Shown here: positions 56,958 through 64,000 of the stretch, in pieces
How the letters are laid out: every line of letters starts with the position of its first letter
Position numbering within the stretch: position 1 is the stretch's first letter
Assembly: GCF_014694405.1 (NCBI RefSeq)
Contig: NZ_JAAUWV010000007.1
Coordinates: 1-64,000, forward strand
Direction of reading: 5' to 3'
DNA length: 64,000 bases
Source: Pseudoalteromonas sp. S16_S37
Lineage (GTDB): Bacteria; Pseudomonadota; Gammaproteobacteria; Enterobacterales; Alteromonadaceae
Position numbers and translations under genes: made by a program
The notes under the pieces: generated by a model
Databases searched by the model: none
What the model was told of the DNA's origin: nothing
The model's input: the letters and a program-made list of their open reading frames with translations, nothing else

Positions 56958-57624
56958 AGCCACTTCCTCTGATAGTTTGGATGCAGTTGCTGTCACTGTA
57001 CTGCGCTATTTTCTTTCTTAGGTTGCTGACATGCATATCAATTGAGCGGTCGAAAGGGGCTAATCGACGGCCAAGCACTTGTTGGCTTAAGGTATCTTTA
57101 GTGACCACTTCTCCGACATGGCTCATCAGTTGATGCAATACAGCAAACTCGGTGCCAGTTAAGATGATTTCATGTTCTAAAACATGCACTCTACGAGCAA
57201 GATGATTCAACGTTACATGATTGACAGTCTGTTCAGCATTTTGGTTGCTGGCCTGTTTAACAAAGTCGATACGCCTGCTGATAGCATGAATTCTTGCTAA
57301 TAACTCTCTGTGGTTAAATGGCTTTGGTAAGTAGTCATCAGCGCCCAGTTCTAGACCAAAAATACGGTCAAAGTCATCGCCTTTAGCCGTGAGCATAATA
57401 ACAGGCGTAAGATTAGACGCGCGTAATCTTTTTAAGACCTCAAAGCCATCTAAACGAGGCAGCATCACATCCAGTAATATCACATCATACTGCTCACTCG
57501 TTGCCTGCAATAGGCCCTGCTCACCATCAAAAGCTTGAGATACATCGCACCCTTGTGTGGTTAAGTATTCTTTGAGGAGATCGCTCAACGCTCGGTCATC
57601 TTCAATTAGTAGCAGTTTGCTCAT
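56938..57624 (-). CDS. cpxR: Response regulator CpxR-like
   Basis: A 228-residue OmpR-family regulator. The receiver has acidic LIEDDRALSDLL, phospho-acceptor Asp52 in ILLDVMLPRLDG, and Lys in LPKPFNHREL. The winged helix ends IDMHVSNLRKKIAQY then TIRGSGYVF. It pairs with CpxA and divergently faces the CpxP-like gene. A CpxR-like site at 57952-57967 lies before cpxP. Confidence 0.9.
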   Translation of the reverse strand: MSKLLLIEDDRALSDLLKEYLTTQGCDVSQAFDGEQGLLQATSEQYDVILLDVMLPRLDGFEVLKRLRASNLTPVIMLTAKGDDFDRIFGLELGADDYLPKPFNHRELLARIHAISRRIDFVKQASNQNAEQTVNHVTLNHLARRVHVLEHEIILTGTEFAVLHQLMSHVGEVVTKDTLSQQVLGRRLAPFDRSIDMHVSNLRKKIAQYSDSNCIQTIRGSGYVFLAQ

Positions 57625-57651
57625 AGGTGTTTTTCTCGTTACTTCGTTATT

Positions 57652-57921
57652 CTAGGGTCTGTTTATCTTTCGAGTTCGAAATTTGTTCACTTTGAGCGTG
57701 TTTTGATAGCGGCGCTCGACTTGAAGCTTAGTAATCTAAGTGAAAGGAGAGCAACAAAGAGCAAAGCGCGCTCAAATGAACCCGCAGGGCAGCGCGAGTT
57801 GGTCATTTCTACGGCGTTATCGCCTGACTCACGTAGAATAACTACGCTACGCAGGCTCTGCCTTGTATAAATACCCAACTCGCAGCTGCAAAAGTGAACA
57901 GCAAAGATAAACAGACCCTAG
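57652..57921. mobile_element. MITE, 270 bp with 19-base inverted ends
   Basis: The ends CTAGGGTCTGTTTATCTTT (57652-57670) and its exact reverse complement (57903-57921) bound an element without a transposase. The CTAG at each end is probably a four-base target duplication, as made by IS5-type transposases. TGTTCACTTT (57684-57693) has an inverted partner at 57891-57900, and GAGTTGG/CCAACTC arms further in allow the whole element to fold back. A 63-codon open frame inside it is not a gene. It separates cpxR from cpxP. Confidence 0.9.
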
Positions 57922-57951
57922 TGTACCTTGCAAAATATTAAATTGCAGATC

Positions 57952-57967
57952 TTTACGTAGTCTTTAC
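57952..57967 (-). promoter_or_regulatory. CpxR-like site before cpxP
   Basis: On the reverse strand GTAAA-N6-GTAAA appears (plus strand TTTAC at 57952-57956 and 57963-57967). The E. coli CpxR site is GTAAA-N5-GTAAA, so spacing is one base longer. It lies about 80 bases before the cpxP ATG. Confidence 0.5.
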
Positions 57968-58043
57968 ATTGCTTTGCGTTGCTTTTCATCCCAGTGGTTA
58001 AGCTATTAATGACAAATTCAACGAGCATGTTTAAGGCAATATT

Positions 58044-58466
58044 ATGAAAGCAATATCAGTATTAATTATCGGTGGTAGTTTACTATTTAGTGCTTTGAGT
58101 GAAGCGGGGCAAGGCAGACATCATGATGAGCACTTTTTACTGTCAGACAAAGCGGCCAGCACGCTTAACTTGAGTAAAGAACAGCAGCAAAAGATAGCCG
58201 ACATTCTTGAGCAGAAAAAGGCCGCAATGAAAGGCCTAAAAGTTATGCGCCATAATCATAAAGATGAGTTTAAAGAGTTGATCGAAAAAGATTTCTTTGA
58301 TGAGCAGCAAGCAAGGAGTTTGATAGCTAAAACCAGTGAAGCTAAAAATGAGGCGTTAATAGCTAAACTAAAAAGTAAGCAGCAGCTATGGCAAGTGCTT
58401 ACTCCCGAACAACGCGAAAAACTTGAAAAAATAAAGCATCGAAAAGCGCATCGACATGCAAAGTAA
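58044..58466 (+). CDS. cpxP: Periplasmic stress protein, CpxP/Spy family
   Basis: A 140-residue periplasmic protein with a signal peptide ending at ALSEAG (about residue 22). The helical body carries LNLSKEQQQKI and the signature LTPEQRE near residue 119, with a His-rich end that may bind metal. In E. coli CpxP inhibits CpxA and assists periplasmic proteins. Placement opposite cpxR/cpxA supports that role. A short GC-rich terminator follows. Confidence 0.85.
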   Translation: MKAISVLIIGGSLLFSALSEAGQGRHHDEHFLLSDKAASTLNLSKEQQQKIADILEQKKAAMKGLKVMRHNHKDEFKELIEKDFFDEQQARSLIAKTSEAKNEALIAKLKSKQQLWQVLTPEQREKLEKIKHRKAHRHAK

Positions 58467-58490
58467 TCACGCAATTATGAACTAGGTGAT

Positions 58491-58512
58491 GGGCGCAAAA
58501 GCGCCCTTTCTA
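58491..58512 (+). terminator. Terminator of cpxP
   Basis: GGGCGC (58491-58496) pairs with GCGCCC (58501-58506) across AAAA, followed by TTTCTATTG. It is next to the end of the convergent yacG. Confidence 0.8.
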
Positions 58513-58755
58513 TTGTTTGAAAAATGTATCTTCGCTTTGCGCGAGCATCGCTTCGATATCTTCAAGCATTTCTTGCTGATCTTCAGCACTCATCTGCGTA
58601 TTGGAGGTAATCGCTGTAGAGATTTTATTGTTCTCAAAAGACCATTCTCCTAGGTCTATCAGCTGGCATCGCTTAGAGCAAAAGGGTCTATTCGGACTTT
58701 GTTCTGACCAAACAACATCGGCTTGGCAGGTTGGGCACTTAACAATGGTGGGCAT
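58510..58755 (-). CDS. yacG: DNA gyrase inhibitor YacG
   Basis: An 81-residue zinc-finger protein: CPTC (8-11) and CSKRC (about 27-31) supply the four-Cys site, then [10 protein letters not shown]. The tail is acidic. It inhibits gyrase in E. coli. The gene lies beyond pilB rather than directly after coaE or zapD. Confidence 0.93.
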   Translation of the reverse strand: MPTIVKCPTCQADVVWSEQSPNRPFCSKRCQLIDLGEWSFENNKISTAITSNTQMSAEDQQEMLEDIEAMLAQSEDTFFKQ

Positions 58756-58837
58756 AAACGGCTCCCTTGAGATATTTTGCCCACAGTGTAATGAAAATCA
58801 AACGTAGATACCAGCGTAGGTATCGCTCTAGCATTGC

Positions 58838-60526
58838 CTAATAGCTGGTAACTCGGTTGATTTCGCTTAACGATGTGACCCCTGACGCAGCTTTTCTTAG
58901 TCCTGAAGTCCTAAGGTTAGCAAAACCGAGTTTGTCGGCTATTTTGGCTATTTCCATCGAATTTCCCCCAGACATAATTAGCTGTGAGATTTCCGGGGTT
59001 ATTTTCACCATTTCGTAAATACCAACTCTACCTTTATAGCCATCGGTGCAATGTTCACAGCCTTTTGGTGTAAATAGGCTGATATTACTTAATTGCGCTT
59101 GAGTGAAACCTTGGTTCAGTAATTCTTCTTGGGGTAGGGTCTCAGGCTCTTTGCAATGCTTACATAAGCGTCTTGCAAGACGTTGCGCAATAATAAGGTT
59201 TACTGAGCTTGCAACATTATATGCCGGTACACCCATGTTAAGTAAGCGAGTGAGTGTTTCTGCAGCTGAATTGGTGTGCAAGGTACTCATGACCAAGTGG
59301 CCCGTTTGCGCTGCTTTAATCGCAATTTCTGCGGTTTCAAGGTCTCGGATCTCACCTACCATGATCACATCTGGATCTTGGCGCAAGAATGCTTTTAGGG
59401 CATTGGCAAAGGTCATTTCAGCTTTTGGATTGATCTGAACTTGATTGATCCCCTCTAGGTTAATCTCCACAGGGTCTTCTGCAGTACTGATGTTACGTTC
59501 AGGTTTATTGAGAATATTTAAGCCAGTGTATAAAGACACTGTTTTACCCGAGCCTGTAGGCCCTGTAACAAGGATCATACCTTGTGGCTGCGCAAGCGCA
59601 TCAAGGTACATTTGTTTTTGCTCGCTCTCATAACCAAGTGCGTCTATGCCCATCATCGCGCTCGATGAGTCTAGAATACGCATTACTATCTTTTCACCCC
59701 ACATGGTGGGCATGGTACTGACACGAAAATCGATACTTTTGCGTTCTGAAATTTTTAGCTTGATGCGGCCATCTTGCGGTTTGCGCTTTTCAGAAATATC
59801 GAGTCGCGACATTACTTTAATACGTGCAGCTATGCGCGTTGATAAAGTGGTTGGAGGGCTCGCCATTTCATGCAAAATGCCGTCAATTCTAAAACGAACG
59901 CGATATTTGTGCTCATAAGGTTCAAAGTGCAGATCCGATGCGCCTTTTTTTATCGCATCCATCAATATTTTGTTGATATACACGATGATGGGAGCGTCAT
60001 CTTTGTCTTTTTCTTTATCATCAGTGTTTTGCAAAGACTTTTGATCGTCTTCTATATCTAGGTTTGCAAACTCTTTAAATTCGTCCTCGCTGAGCGAAAG
60101 ACCTTGTGATGAGTCAAAAAGTTGCTCTATTTTCTTTTCTAATTGTTTGTGATCAACAACCACAACCTCACATTGAAGACCTGTGCTAAATTCGAAGTTT
60201 TCAAAGGCACCATAATCAGTGGGATCTGAGGCTGCGATGTAGAGCTTGCGACCTTTTTTATGCAGAGGCAAAACTTGGTGCTGACGGATCAGCTTATCGT
60301 TGATGAGCTTTTCGGGGATCTGATTGATATCAAATTCGCTCAAATCAAACAAAGGCACGCGGAATAAGTCTAGGCACTGCATGGCAAGCTCTGCGCTACT
60401 GATACCACTGCACATACATATGAGTTCGGCTGTTGAATGTGCTTCGTTTTGCTTTTTCTTGATTTGTTCTGGTGTTACTCGACCTAGCGTAATAAATTTA
60501 CGTAATAATGGTGAATGATGTTCCAT
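58838..60526 (-). CDS. pilB: Type IV pilus assembly ATPase PilB
   Basis: A 562-residue GspE/PilB ATPase driving pilin polymerisation. An N-terminal GSPII_E domain is followed by the core with Walker A GPTGSGKT (about 324-331), the Asp box [18 protein letters not shown], Walker [15 protein letters not shown], the His box [12 protein letters not shown], and the zinc site CKHC...CEHC. The order is unusual: pilB normally precedes pilC, but here it follows coaE on the same strand after a 90-base gap. Confidence 0.95.
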   Translation of the reverse strand: MEHHSPLLRKFITLGRVTPEQIKKKQNEAHSTAELICMCSGISSAELAMQCLDLFRVPLFDLSEFDINQIPEKLINDKLIRQHQVLPLHKKGRKLYIAASDPTDYGAFENFEFSTGLQCEVVVVDHKQLEKKIEQLFDSSQGLSLSEDEFKEFANLDIEDDQKSLQNTDDKEKDKDDAPIIVYINKILMDAIKKGASDLHFEPYEHKYRVRFRIDGILHEMASPPTTLSTRIAARIKVMSRLDISEKRKPQDGRIKLKISERKSIDFRVSTMPTMWGEKIVMRILDSSSAMMGIDALGYESEQKQMYLDALAQPQGMILVTGPTGSGKTVSLYTGLNILNKPERNISTAEDPVEINLEGINQVQINPKAEMTFANALKAFLRQDPDVIMVGEIRDLETAEIAIKAAQTGHLVMSTLHTNSAAETLTRLLNMGVPAYNVASSVNLIIAQRLARRLCKHCKEPETLPQEELLNQGFTQAQLSNISLFTPKGCEHCTDGYKGRVGIYEMVKITPEISQLIMSGGNSMEIAKIADKLGFANLRTSGLRKAASGVTSLSEINRVTSY

Positions 60527-60616
60527 AAGCCCTCAGACATAGACATATCAACTACTTATCAATTTACATCAATTGGTTATAAATAAACTTATGAACCTCA
60601 ATATGACAACTATAAG

Positions 60617-61234
60617 TTAAGCACTTGTTGAATGATTTACTGCAATAGAAACAAAGTTTTGATGCAAGATTTCTAACTCATTATACATATCAGTTAATGA
60701 TTTATCATTATTTAGTATGGTATTTGCACGTTTTTGTTTCTCAGAGCGAGACATTTGTGCAGCAATAATGTTTTTTACTTGCTCGGTCGAAACCCCATCA
60801 CGCGCGGCAGTACGCGCTAATTGAATAGCCTCTGGCACATCAACTAGTAAGGTGTGATCGCATAATTTATCAAGGTGGTTTTCAAATAGTAGTGGTGCAG
60901 ATAGCACCACATAAGGACTCGTCGCATCTTTTAGCTGAGATAATATTTCATGTCGGATCATTGGATGTAACAGCTGTTCAAGCCATGTTTTACTCGGCTC
61001 ATCAGCAAAGATAATGGCACGTAACTTCGCTCTGTCTAACGTACCATCTGTGTGAAGTATGGCTGCACCAAACTTATCTACAATGGCTTGCAAGCCTGAG
61101 CTGCCAACTGCAACCACTTGCTTTGCAATAACATCTGCATCAACAATCGTAATGCCTTTTTCAGCGAGGGCATTGCTGACTGCCGTTTTGCCTGCGCCAA
61201 TGCCCCCTGTTAGTCCCAATACCCAATTACTCAT
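60617..61234 (-). CDS. coaE: Dephospho-CoA kinase
   Basis: Last step of coenzyme A synthesis, phosphorylating dephospho-CoA at the ribose. The 205 residues begin VLGLTGGIGAGKTAVSNAL (P-loop about 8-17), then VDADVIAKQVV and LLFENHLDKL. It follows pilD after seven bases, an order shared by many gammaproteobacteria. Confidence 0.96.
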   Translation of the reverse strand: MSNWVLGLTGGIGAGKTAVSNALAEKGITIVDADVIAKQVVAVGSSGLQAIVDKFGAAILHTDGTLDRAKLRAIIFADEPSKTWLEQLLHPMIRHEILSQLKDATSPYVVLSAPLLFENHLDKLCDHTLLVDVPEAIQLARTAARDGVSTEQVKNIIAAQMSRSEKQKRANTILNNDKSLTDMYNELEILHQNFVSIAVNHSTSA

Positions 61235-61241
61235 ACTATGA

Positions 61242-62126
61242 TCACGCTAAGATTAAACTAAAATACCAGTTTTCAATGATGTCACCGAATAGCAACGTCA
61301 ACCAACCCGCGATGGCTAAATAGGGTCCAAACGGGATCGGAGTGCTTTTGTCTTTGCCTTGTACAGCTAGTTGAATACTCCCTATAATGGCACCCACACA
61401 GCTTGATAGCAGCACAATAGTTAAGATTGCTTGCCAGCCTAAAAGTGCGCCAAAAATGGCTAATAATTTAAAATCTCCATAGCCCATCCCCTCTTTGCCC
61501 GTGGCTAACTTAAACAGCCAATATACACTCCACAAACTTAAGTACCCAACTGCAGCACCGATAATTGCCTCAGTGGGGGCAATAGTTATGTTGAAGGTGC
61601 TGGCAATGAGCATCAACCACAAAAGAGGCTGGGTAATTTGATCCGGCAACAACATATGGTCAATGTCAATAAAGATAAGTGCGATCAGCGCCCATGTAAG
61701 TACAAGATATAAAGCGGTTTGCTCGCTTGCACCAAAGTGCCAAGCAACCAATAGTGCGCTCAATGCAGTGCCTAGTTCAATCAATGGATAACGCATTGAA
61801 ATGGGCGTTTTACAGTCGTTACATCGACCACGCAATATCAGCCAACTGAGCAGAGGTATGTTATGCCATGGCTTGATTTTGGCGTTGCATGCAGGACAAT
61901 GGGAGCCGGGCGTTGCCAAGTTAAATGACAATGATGGGGTATTGTGTTGCTCGGTTATTTGCTCATTGAGCAGCGATTCACATTCGCAGCGCCATTGCTC
62001 GTGTAGCATTTTGGGCATGCGGTAAATCACCACATTTAAAAAACTACCAATACATAGACTGACAAGCCCCACCACCAGCAAAAAGAACCAAGTGTGTACT
62101 TGCATGAGTTGAAATACTTCAAGCAT
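61242..62126 (-). CDS. pilD: Prepilin leader peptidase PilD
   Basis: A 294-residue inner-membrane aspartyl protease that cuts and N-methylates prepilins. A CPAC...CNDC zinc site lies in the cytoplasmic loop (about 73-101), and the catalytic Asp pair is in DIDHMLLPD and GYGDFKL. About eight membrane segments are visible. It lies between pilC and coaE. Confidence 0.95.
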   Translation of the reverse strand: MLEVFQLMQVHTWFFLLVVGLVSLCIGSFLNVVIYRMPKMLHEQWRCECESLLNEQITEQHNTPSLSFNLATPGSHCPACNAKIKPWHNIPLLSWLILRGRCNDCKTPISMRYPLIELGTALSALLVAWHFGASEQTALYLVLTWALIALIFIDIDHMLLPDQITQPLLWLMLIASTFNITIAPTEAIIGAAVGYLSLWSVYWLFKLATGKEGMGYGDFKLLAIFGALLGWQAILTIVLLSSCVGAIIGSIQLAVQGKDKSTPIPFGPYLAIAGWLTLLFGDIIENWYFSLILA

Positions 62127-62153
62127 AGTTATTCTTATTCAAATGTAATGGGA

Positions 62154-63380
62154 TTAAATAACGGATCCCAATTGGAAAATTGGTAAATACATGGCAATAA
62201 TAAGGCCGCCAATTAAAACCCCTAAAACCGCCATAATTAATGGTTCAAGTAGGCTTGATAAGCCATCAACTAAATCGTCAACCTCTTGTTCATAGATATT
62301 TGCGACTTTTGCTAGCATGCTGTCCAAAGAGCCAGACTCTTCACCAATGGCGACCATTTGGATCACCATATCAGGAAACACACTGGTGTTTCTCATTGCC
62401 CAGTTCATTTGATTCCCTGAGCTTACTTCGCTTTTGATATCTAAAATGGCATTTTTGTAAATTGCGTTGCCTGAAGCACCAGCAGCTGAGTCAAGTGCAT
62501 CTATCAAAGGCACACCAGCGGCAAAGGTAGTCGAAAGCGTTCTGGCATAGCGAGCTACCGCTGCCTTGTCTAGTATCAAGCCGACAACGGGCAGTTTAAG
62601 CAGCAATCTGTCATTAAAGTTACGCAGTGCTTTGGAGCGAAATAGCATTTCTTTATAGGTGTAGCCACCTAAAAATAGTACCCCAAGTATCATCCACCAA
62701 TATTTTTGCATGACTTCAGAAATAGCGATAACCATTAAGGTAAAAGCGGGCAGCTCTGCGCCAAAACCATTAAATATTTCCTGAAATTGCGGTACCACAA
62801 AAATCAGTAGGATTGAGGTTACAACTAGGGCAACTACAATTACGGCGATAGGGTAAAACAGTGCTTTTTTAATTTTTGATTTGAGTGCTTCGGCTTTTTC
62901 TTTATAAATAGCAATACGTTCAAACACATGATCAAGCGATCCTGATTGTTCACCTGATTGGACTAAATCACAGTATAAATCATCAAAATAGCGTGGATAG
63001 GCACGAAGTGATTTAGATAAAGGTTGACCCGTTCTTACTTCATCCGCAATAGAAGTTATCAGCTTTTTCATGCTTTTGTTGTTAATGCCCGAGCCTATCA
63101 TATCGAGTACTTGAATAAGCGGTACACCGGCATTGAGCATGGTGGCAATTTGTCGCGTTGTGATGGCGATATCTTTGGCGTTCACTTTCGGAGTGCGGCT
63201 CAAACCGAAAAGTGGTTTGGGTTTACGCTTAACTTTAGAGGGAGTAATACCCTGTTTACGCAGTTGCGCTTTAACCAGAGCAACACTGACTCCTGTCATT
63301 TCTCCTTCAAGGCGTTTGCCTCGAGTGCTTACTCCAACCCACTGAAAAGTATCAAGTTGTTGTTCAGGTTGTTTTTTCAT
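62154..63380 (-). CDS. pilC: Type IV pilus inner-membrane platform protein PilC
   Basis: A 408-residue GspF-family protein with two T2SSF domains. Recognisable blocks include TRQIATMLNAGVPLIQVLDM, SGEQSGSLDHVFERIAIY, TLSTTFAAGVPLIDALDSAAGASGN and GEESGSLDSMLAKVANIYE. Three membrane segments are present. It serves as the platform for PilB-driven pilus assembly. It begins 14 bases after the pilin gene. Confidence 0.95.
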   Translation of the reverse strand: MKKQPEQQLDTFQWVGVSTRGKRLEGEMTGVSVALVKAQLRKQGITPSKVKRKPKPLFGLSRTPKVNAKDIAITTRQIATMLNAGVPLIQVLDMIGSGINNKSMKKLITSIADEVRTGQPLSKSLRAYPRYFDDLYCDLVQSGEQSGSLDHVFERIAIYKEKAEALKSKIKKALFYPIAVIVVALVVTSILLIFVVPQFQEIFNGFGAELPAFTLMVIAISEVMQKYWWMILGVLFLGGYTYKEMLFRSKALRNFNDRLLLKLPVVGLILDKAAVARYARTLSTTFAAGVPLIDALDSAAGASGNAIYKNAILDIKSEVSSGNQMNWAMRNTSVFPDMVIQMVAIGEESGSLDSMLAKVANIYEQEVDDLVDGLSSLLEPLIMAVLGVLIGGLIIAMYLPIFQLGSVI

Positions 63381-63393
63381 AGTTATTGACCTT

Positions 63394-63831
63394 TCAGCAT
63401 AAACCTACATCTGTACATGTTCCTGAAGCTTGCCAAGTAATAGTTTTCTGAGCATTAATCGTTGGAGTTAGTATATATGTTATAGCTACGCCATCATAAG
63501 ATAGCGTACTTTTTATATTAATAACGCCATTTGAAACTGTAGCCTCATCAATGATTTCATGTCTTGTTACTTGTGTGGCATTATTCTGAGGGATACCGAG
63601 CTTACCACCATCAAAATCATCAAGTGTTGTGGACTTACCAGAATGAAAAGCAGTTTCAATAGAATTTTTGTATAAGCTTGAGGCTAAAATAACCTCAGAA
63701 AATCGAACCCTTTCTTCGTAGAGTCTATATTGAGGAATAGCTACAAGCATAAGTATAGTGATGATTGCAACCGCCACCAGCACCTCAATCAGTGTAAAAC
63801 CCTTACAATAAGGAAAACATCTTTGTGACAT
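63394..63831 (-). CDS. pilA: Type IV pilin, PilA-like
   Basis: A 145-residue type IV pilin. The leader MSQRCFPYCKG is cut before FTLIEVLVAVAIITILMLVA, with Glu5 of the mature pilin present. The globular part ends with a disulfide pair in GTCTDVGLC. The ATG at 63831 gives a short type IVa leader; a TTG at 63852 would give a longer one. A second pilin lies directly upstream, so pilins are in tandem. Confidence 0.9.
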   Translation of the reverse strand: MSQRCFPYCKGFTLIEVLVAVAIITILMLVAIPQYRLYEERVRFSEVILASSLYKNSIETAFHSGKSTTLDDFDGGKLGIPQNNATQVTRHEIIDEATVSNGVINIKSTLSYDGVAITYILTPTINAQKTITWQASGTCTDVGLC

Positions 63832-63852
63832 AGAGGTGCTGGGCGTTATCAA

Positions 63853-64000
63853 TTAGCAGTAACCGTTAGTTAAGCAGCTACCAGCTTGAGTCCATGTTAC
63901 AGGCGGTGTAACGCCACCCGCTGTTAGCGTATAAGTAATACCTGCTAAAGATGAACTATCACTTTTCCATGTTACGGTAATAACACCATCAGCGACCGTA
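63853..64000 (-). CDS. Type IV pilin, C-terminal part (cut by window edge)
   Basis: The 48 codons before the stop encode VADGVITVTWKSDSSSLAGI and end VTWTQAGSCLTNGYC. This is the C-terminal domain and disulfide loop of a pilin related to the one downstream (compare GVINIK and ASGTCTDVGLC). The stop sits 22 bases before the start of the next pilin. The N-terminus lies beyond the window. Confidence 0.85.
   Translation of the reverse strand, partial: TVADGVITVTWKSDSSSLAGITYTLTAGGVTPPVTWTQAGSCLTNGYC

Noticed and set aside
57687-57878. 63-codon reverse open frame
   Set aside because: It lies wholly inside the MITE, has no family likeness and no ribosome-binding site.

Overview
The window looks like a chromosomal segment of a marine gammaproteobacterium of the order Alteromonadales, most likely Pseudoalteromonas or a close relative. 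The evidence is moderately low GC, classic gammaproteobacterial gene orders (ftsB-ispD-ispF-truD-surE-pcm-nlpD-rpoS-mutS, pncC-recA, epd-pgk-fba, phoB-phoR-pstS, dksA-gluQ-pcnB-folK-panB-panC, gpmI-envC-yibQ, yibN-grxC-secB-gpsA, pilA-pilC-pilD-coaE-yacG), and an acetate gene cluster of the Vibrio/Pseudoalteromonas kind. The genus is inferred from gene order and protein likeness, not from a search. I see no rRNA, tRNA, CRISPR array, prophage or complete insertion sequence.

Layout. 1-0.6 kb: broken sulfatase remnant. 0.7-4.2 kb: MoxR ATPase/VWA pair, a DUF1653 protein, a DUF2947 protein and one unrecognised gene. 4.3-10.1 kb: ftsB through rpoS, covering cell division, isoprenoid precursors, tRNA modification, stress survival and the stationary-phase sigma factor. 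10.2-14.4 kb: mutS, pncC and recA, the last with a clear SOS promoter. 14.5-29.6 kb: an acetate-use region holding a porin, acs, the CrbR/CrbS two-component system, a DUF4212/ActP-type symporter, a cNMP/CBS/DUF294 protein and a DEDDh exonuclease. A shared box (core ACTAAGGT) lies upstream of the porin, acs and symporter genes. Inside this region sit purU and a small unfamiliar operon at 19.8-20.95 kb: an XRE repressor, a membrane protein and two nearly identical 37-residue peptide genes. That operon is the best candidate here for an undescribed system. 29.7-33.1 kb: epd-pgk-fba. 33.1-37.8 kb: a very GATC-rich intergenic region, a porin, and phoB-phoR-pstS with Pho boxes. 37.9-43.8 kb: reverse-strand vitamin/folate/RNA block from dksA to panC (pcnB appears to start at AUU), plus sfsA. 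43.9-53.6 kb: pepB, a CBS protein, yibQ, a ctp-type protease, envC, gpmI, yibN, grxC, secB, gpsA and trmL. 53.7-58.5 kb: fieF, a lysophospholipase-like hydrolase and a CpxA/CpxR/CpxP envelope-stress system with a 270-bp MITE between cpxR and cpxP. 58.5-64 kb: yacG and type IV pilus genes pilB, coaE, pilD, pilC and two tandem pilins, the last cut by the window edge.

How the parts work together. Acetate enters through the symporter and perhaps the porin, and Acs activates it; CrbS carries a transporter-like sensor domain and CrbR is its probable output. PhoR/PhoB controls pstS and probably phoB itself. Two degenerate LytM activators (NlpD, EnvC) serve septal murein hydrolases. Start codons were chosen from ribosome-binding sites and from remembered family lengths; several lie downstream of the longest possible start.
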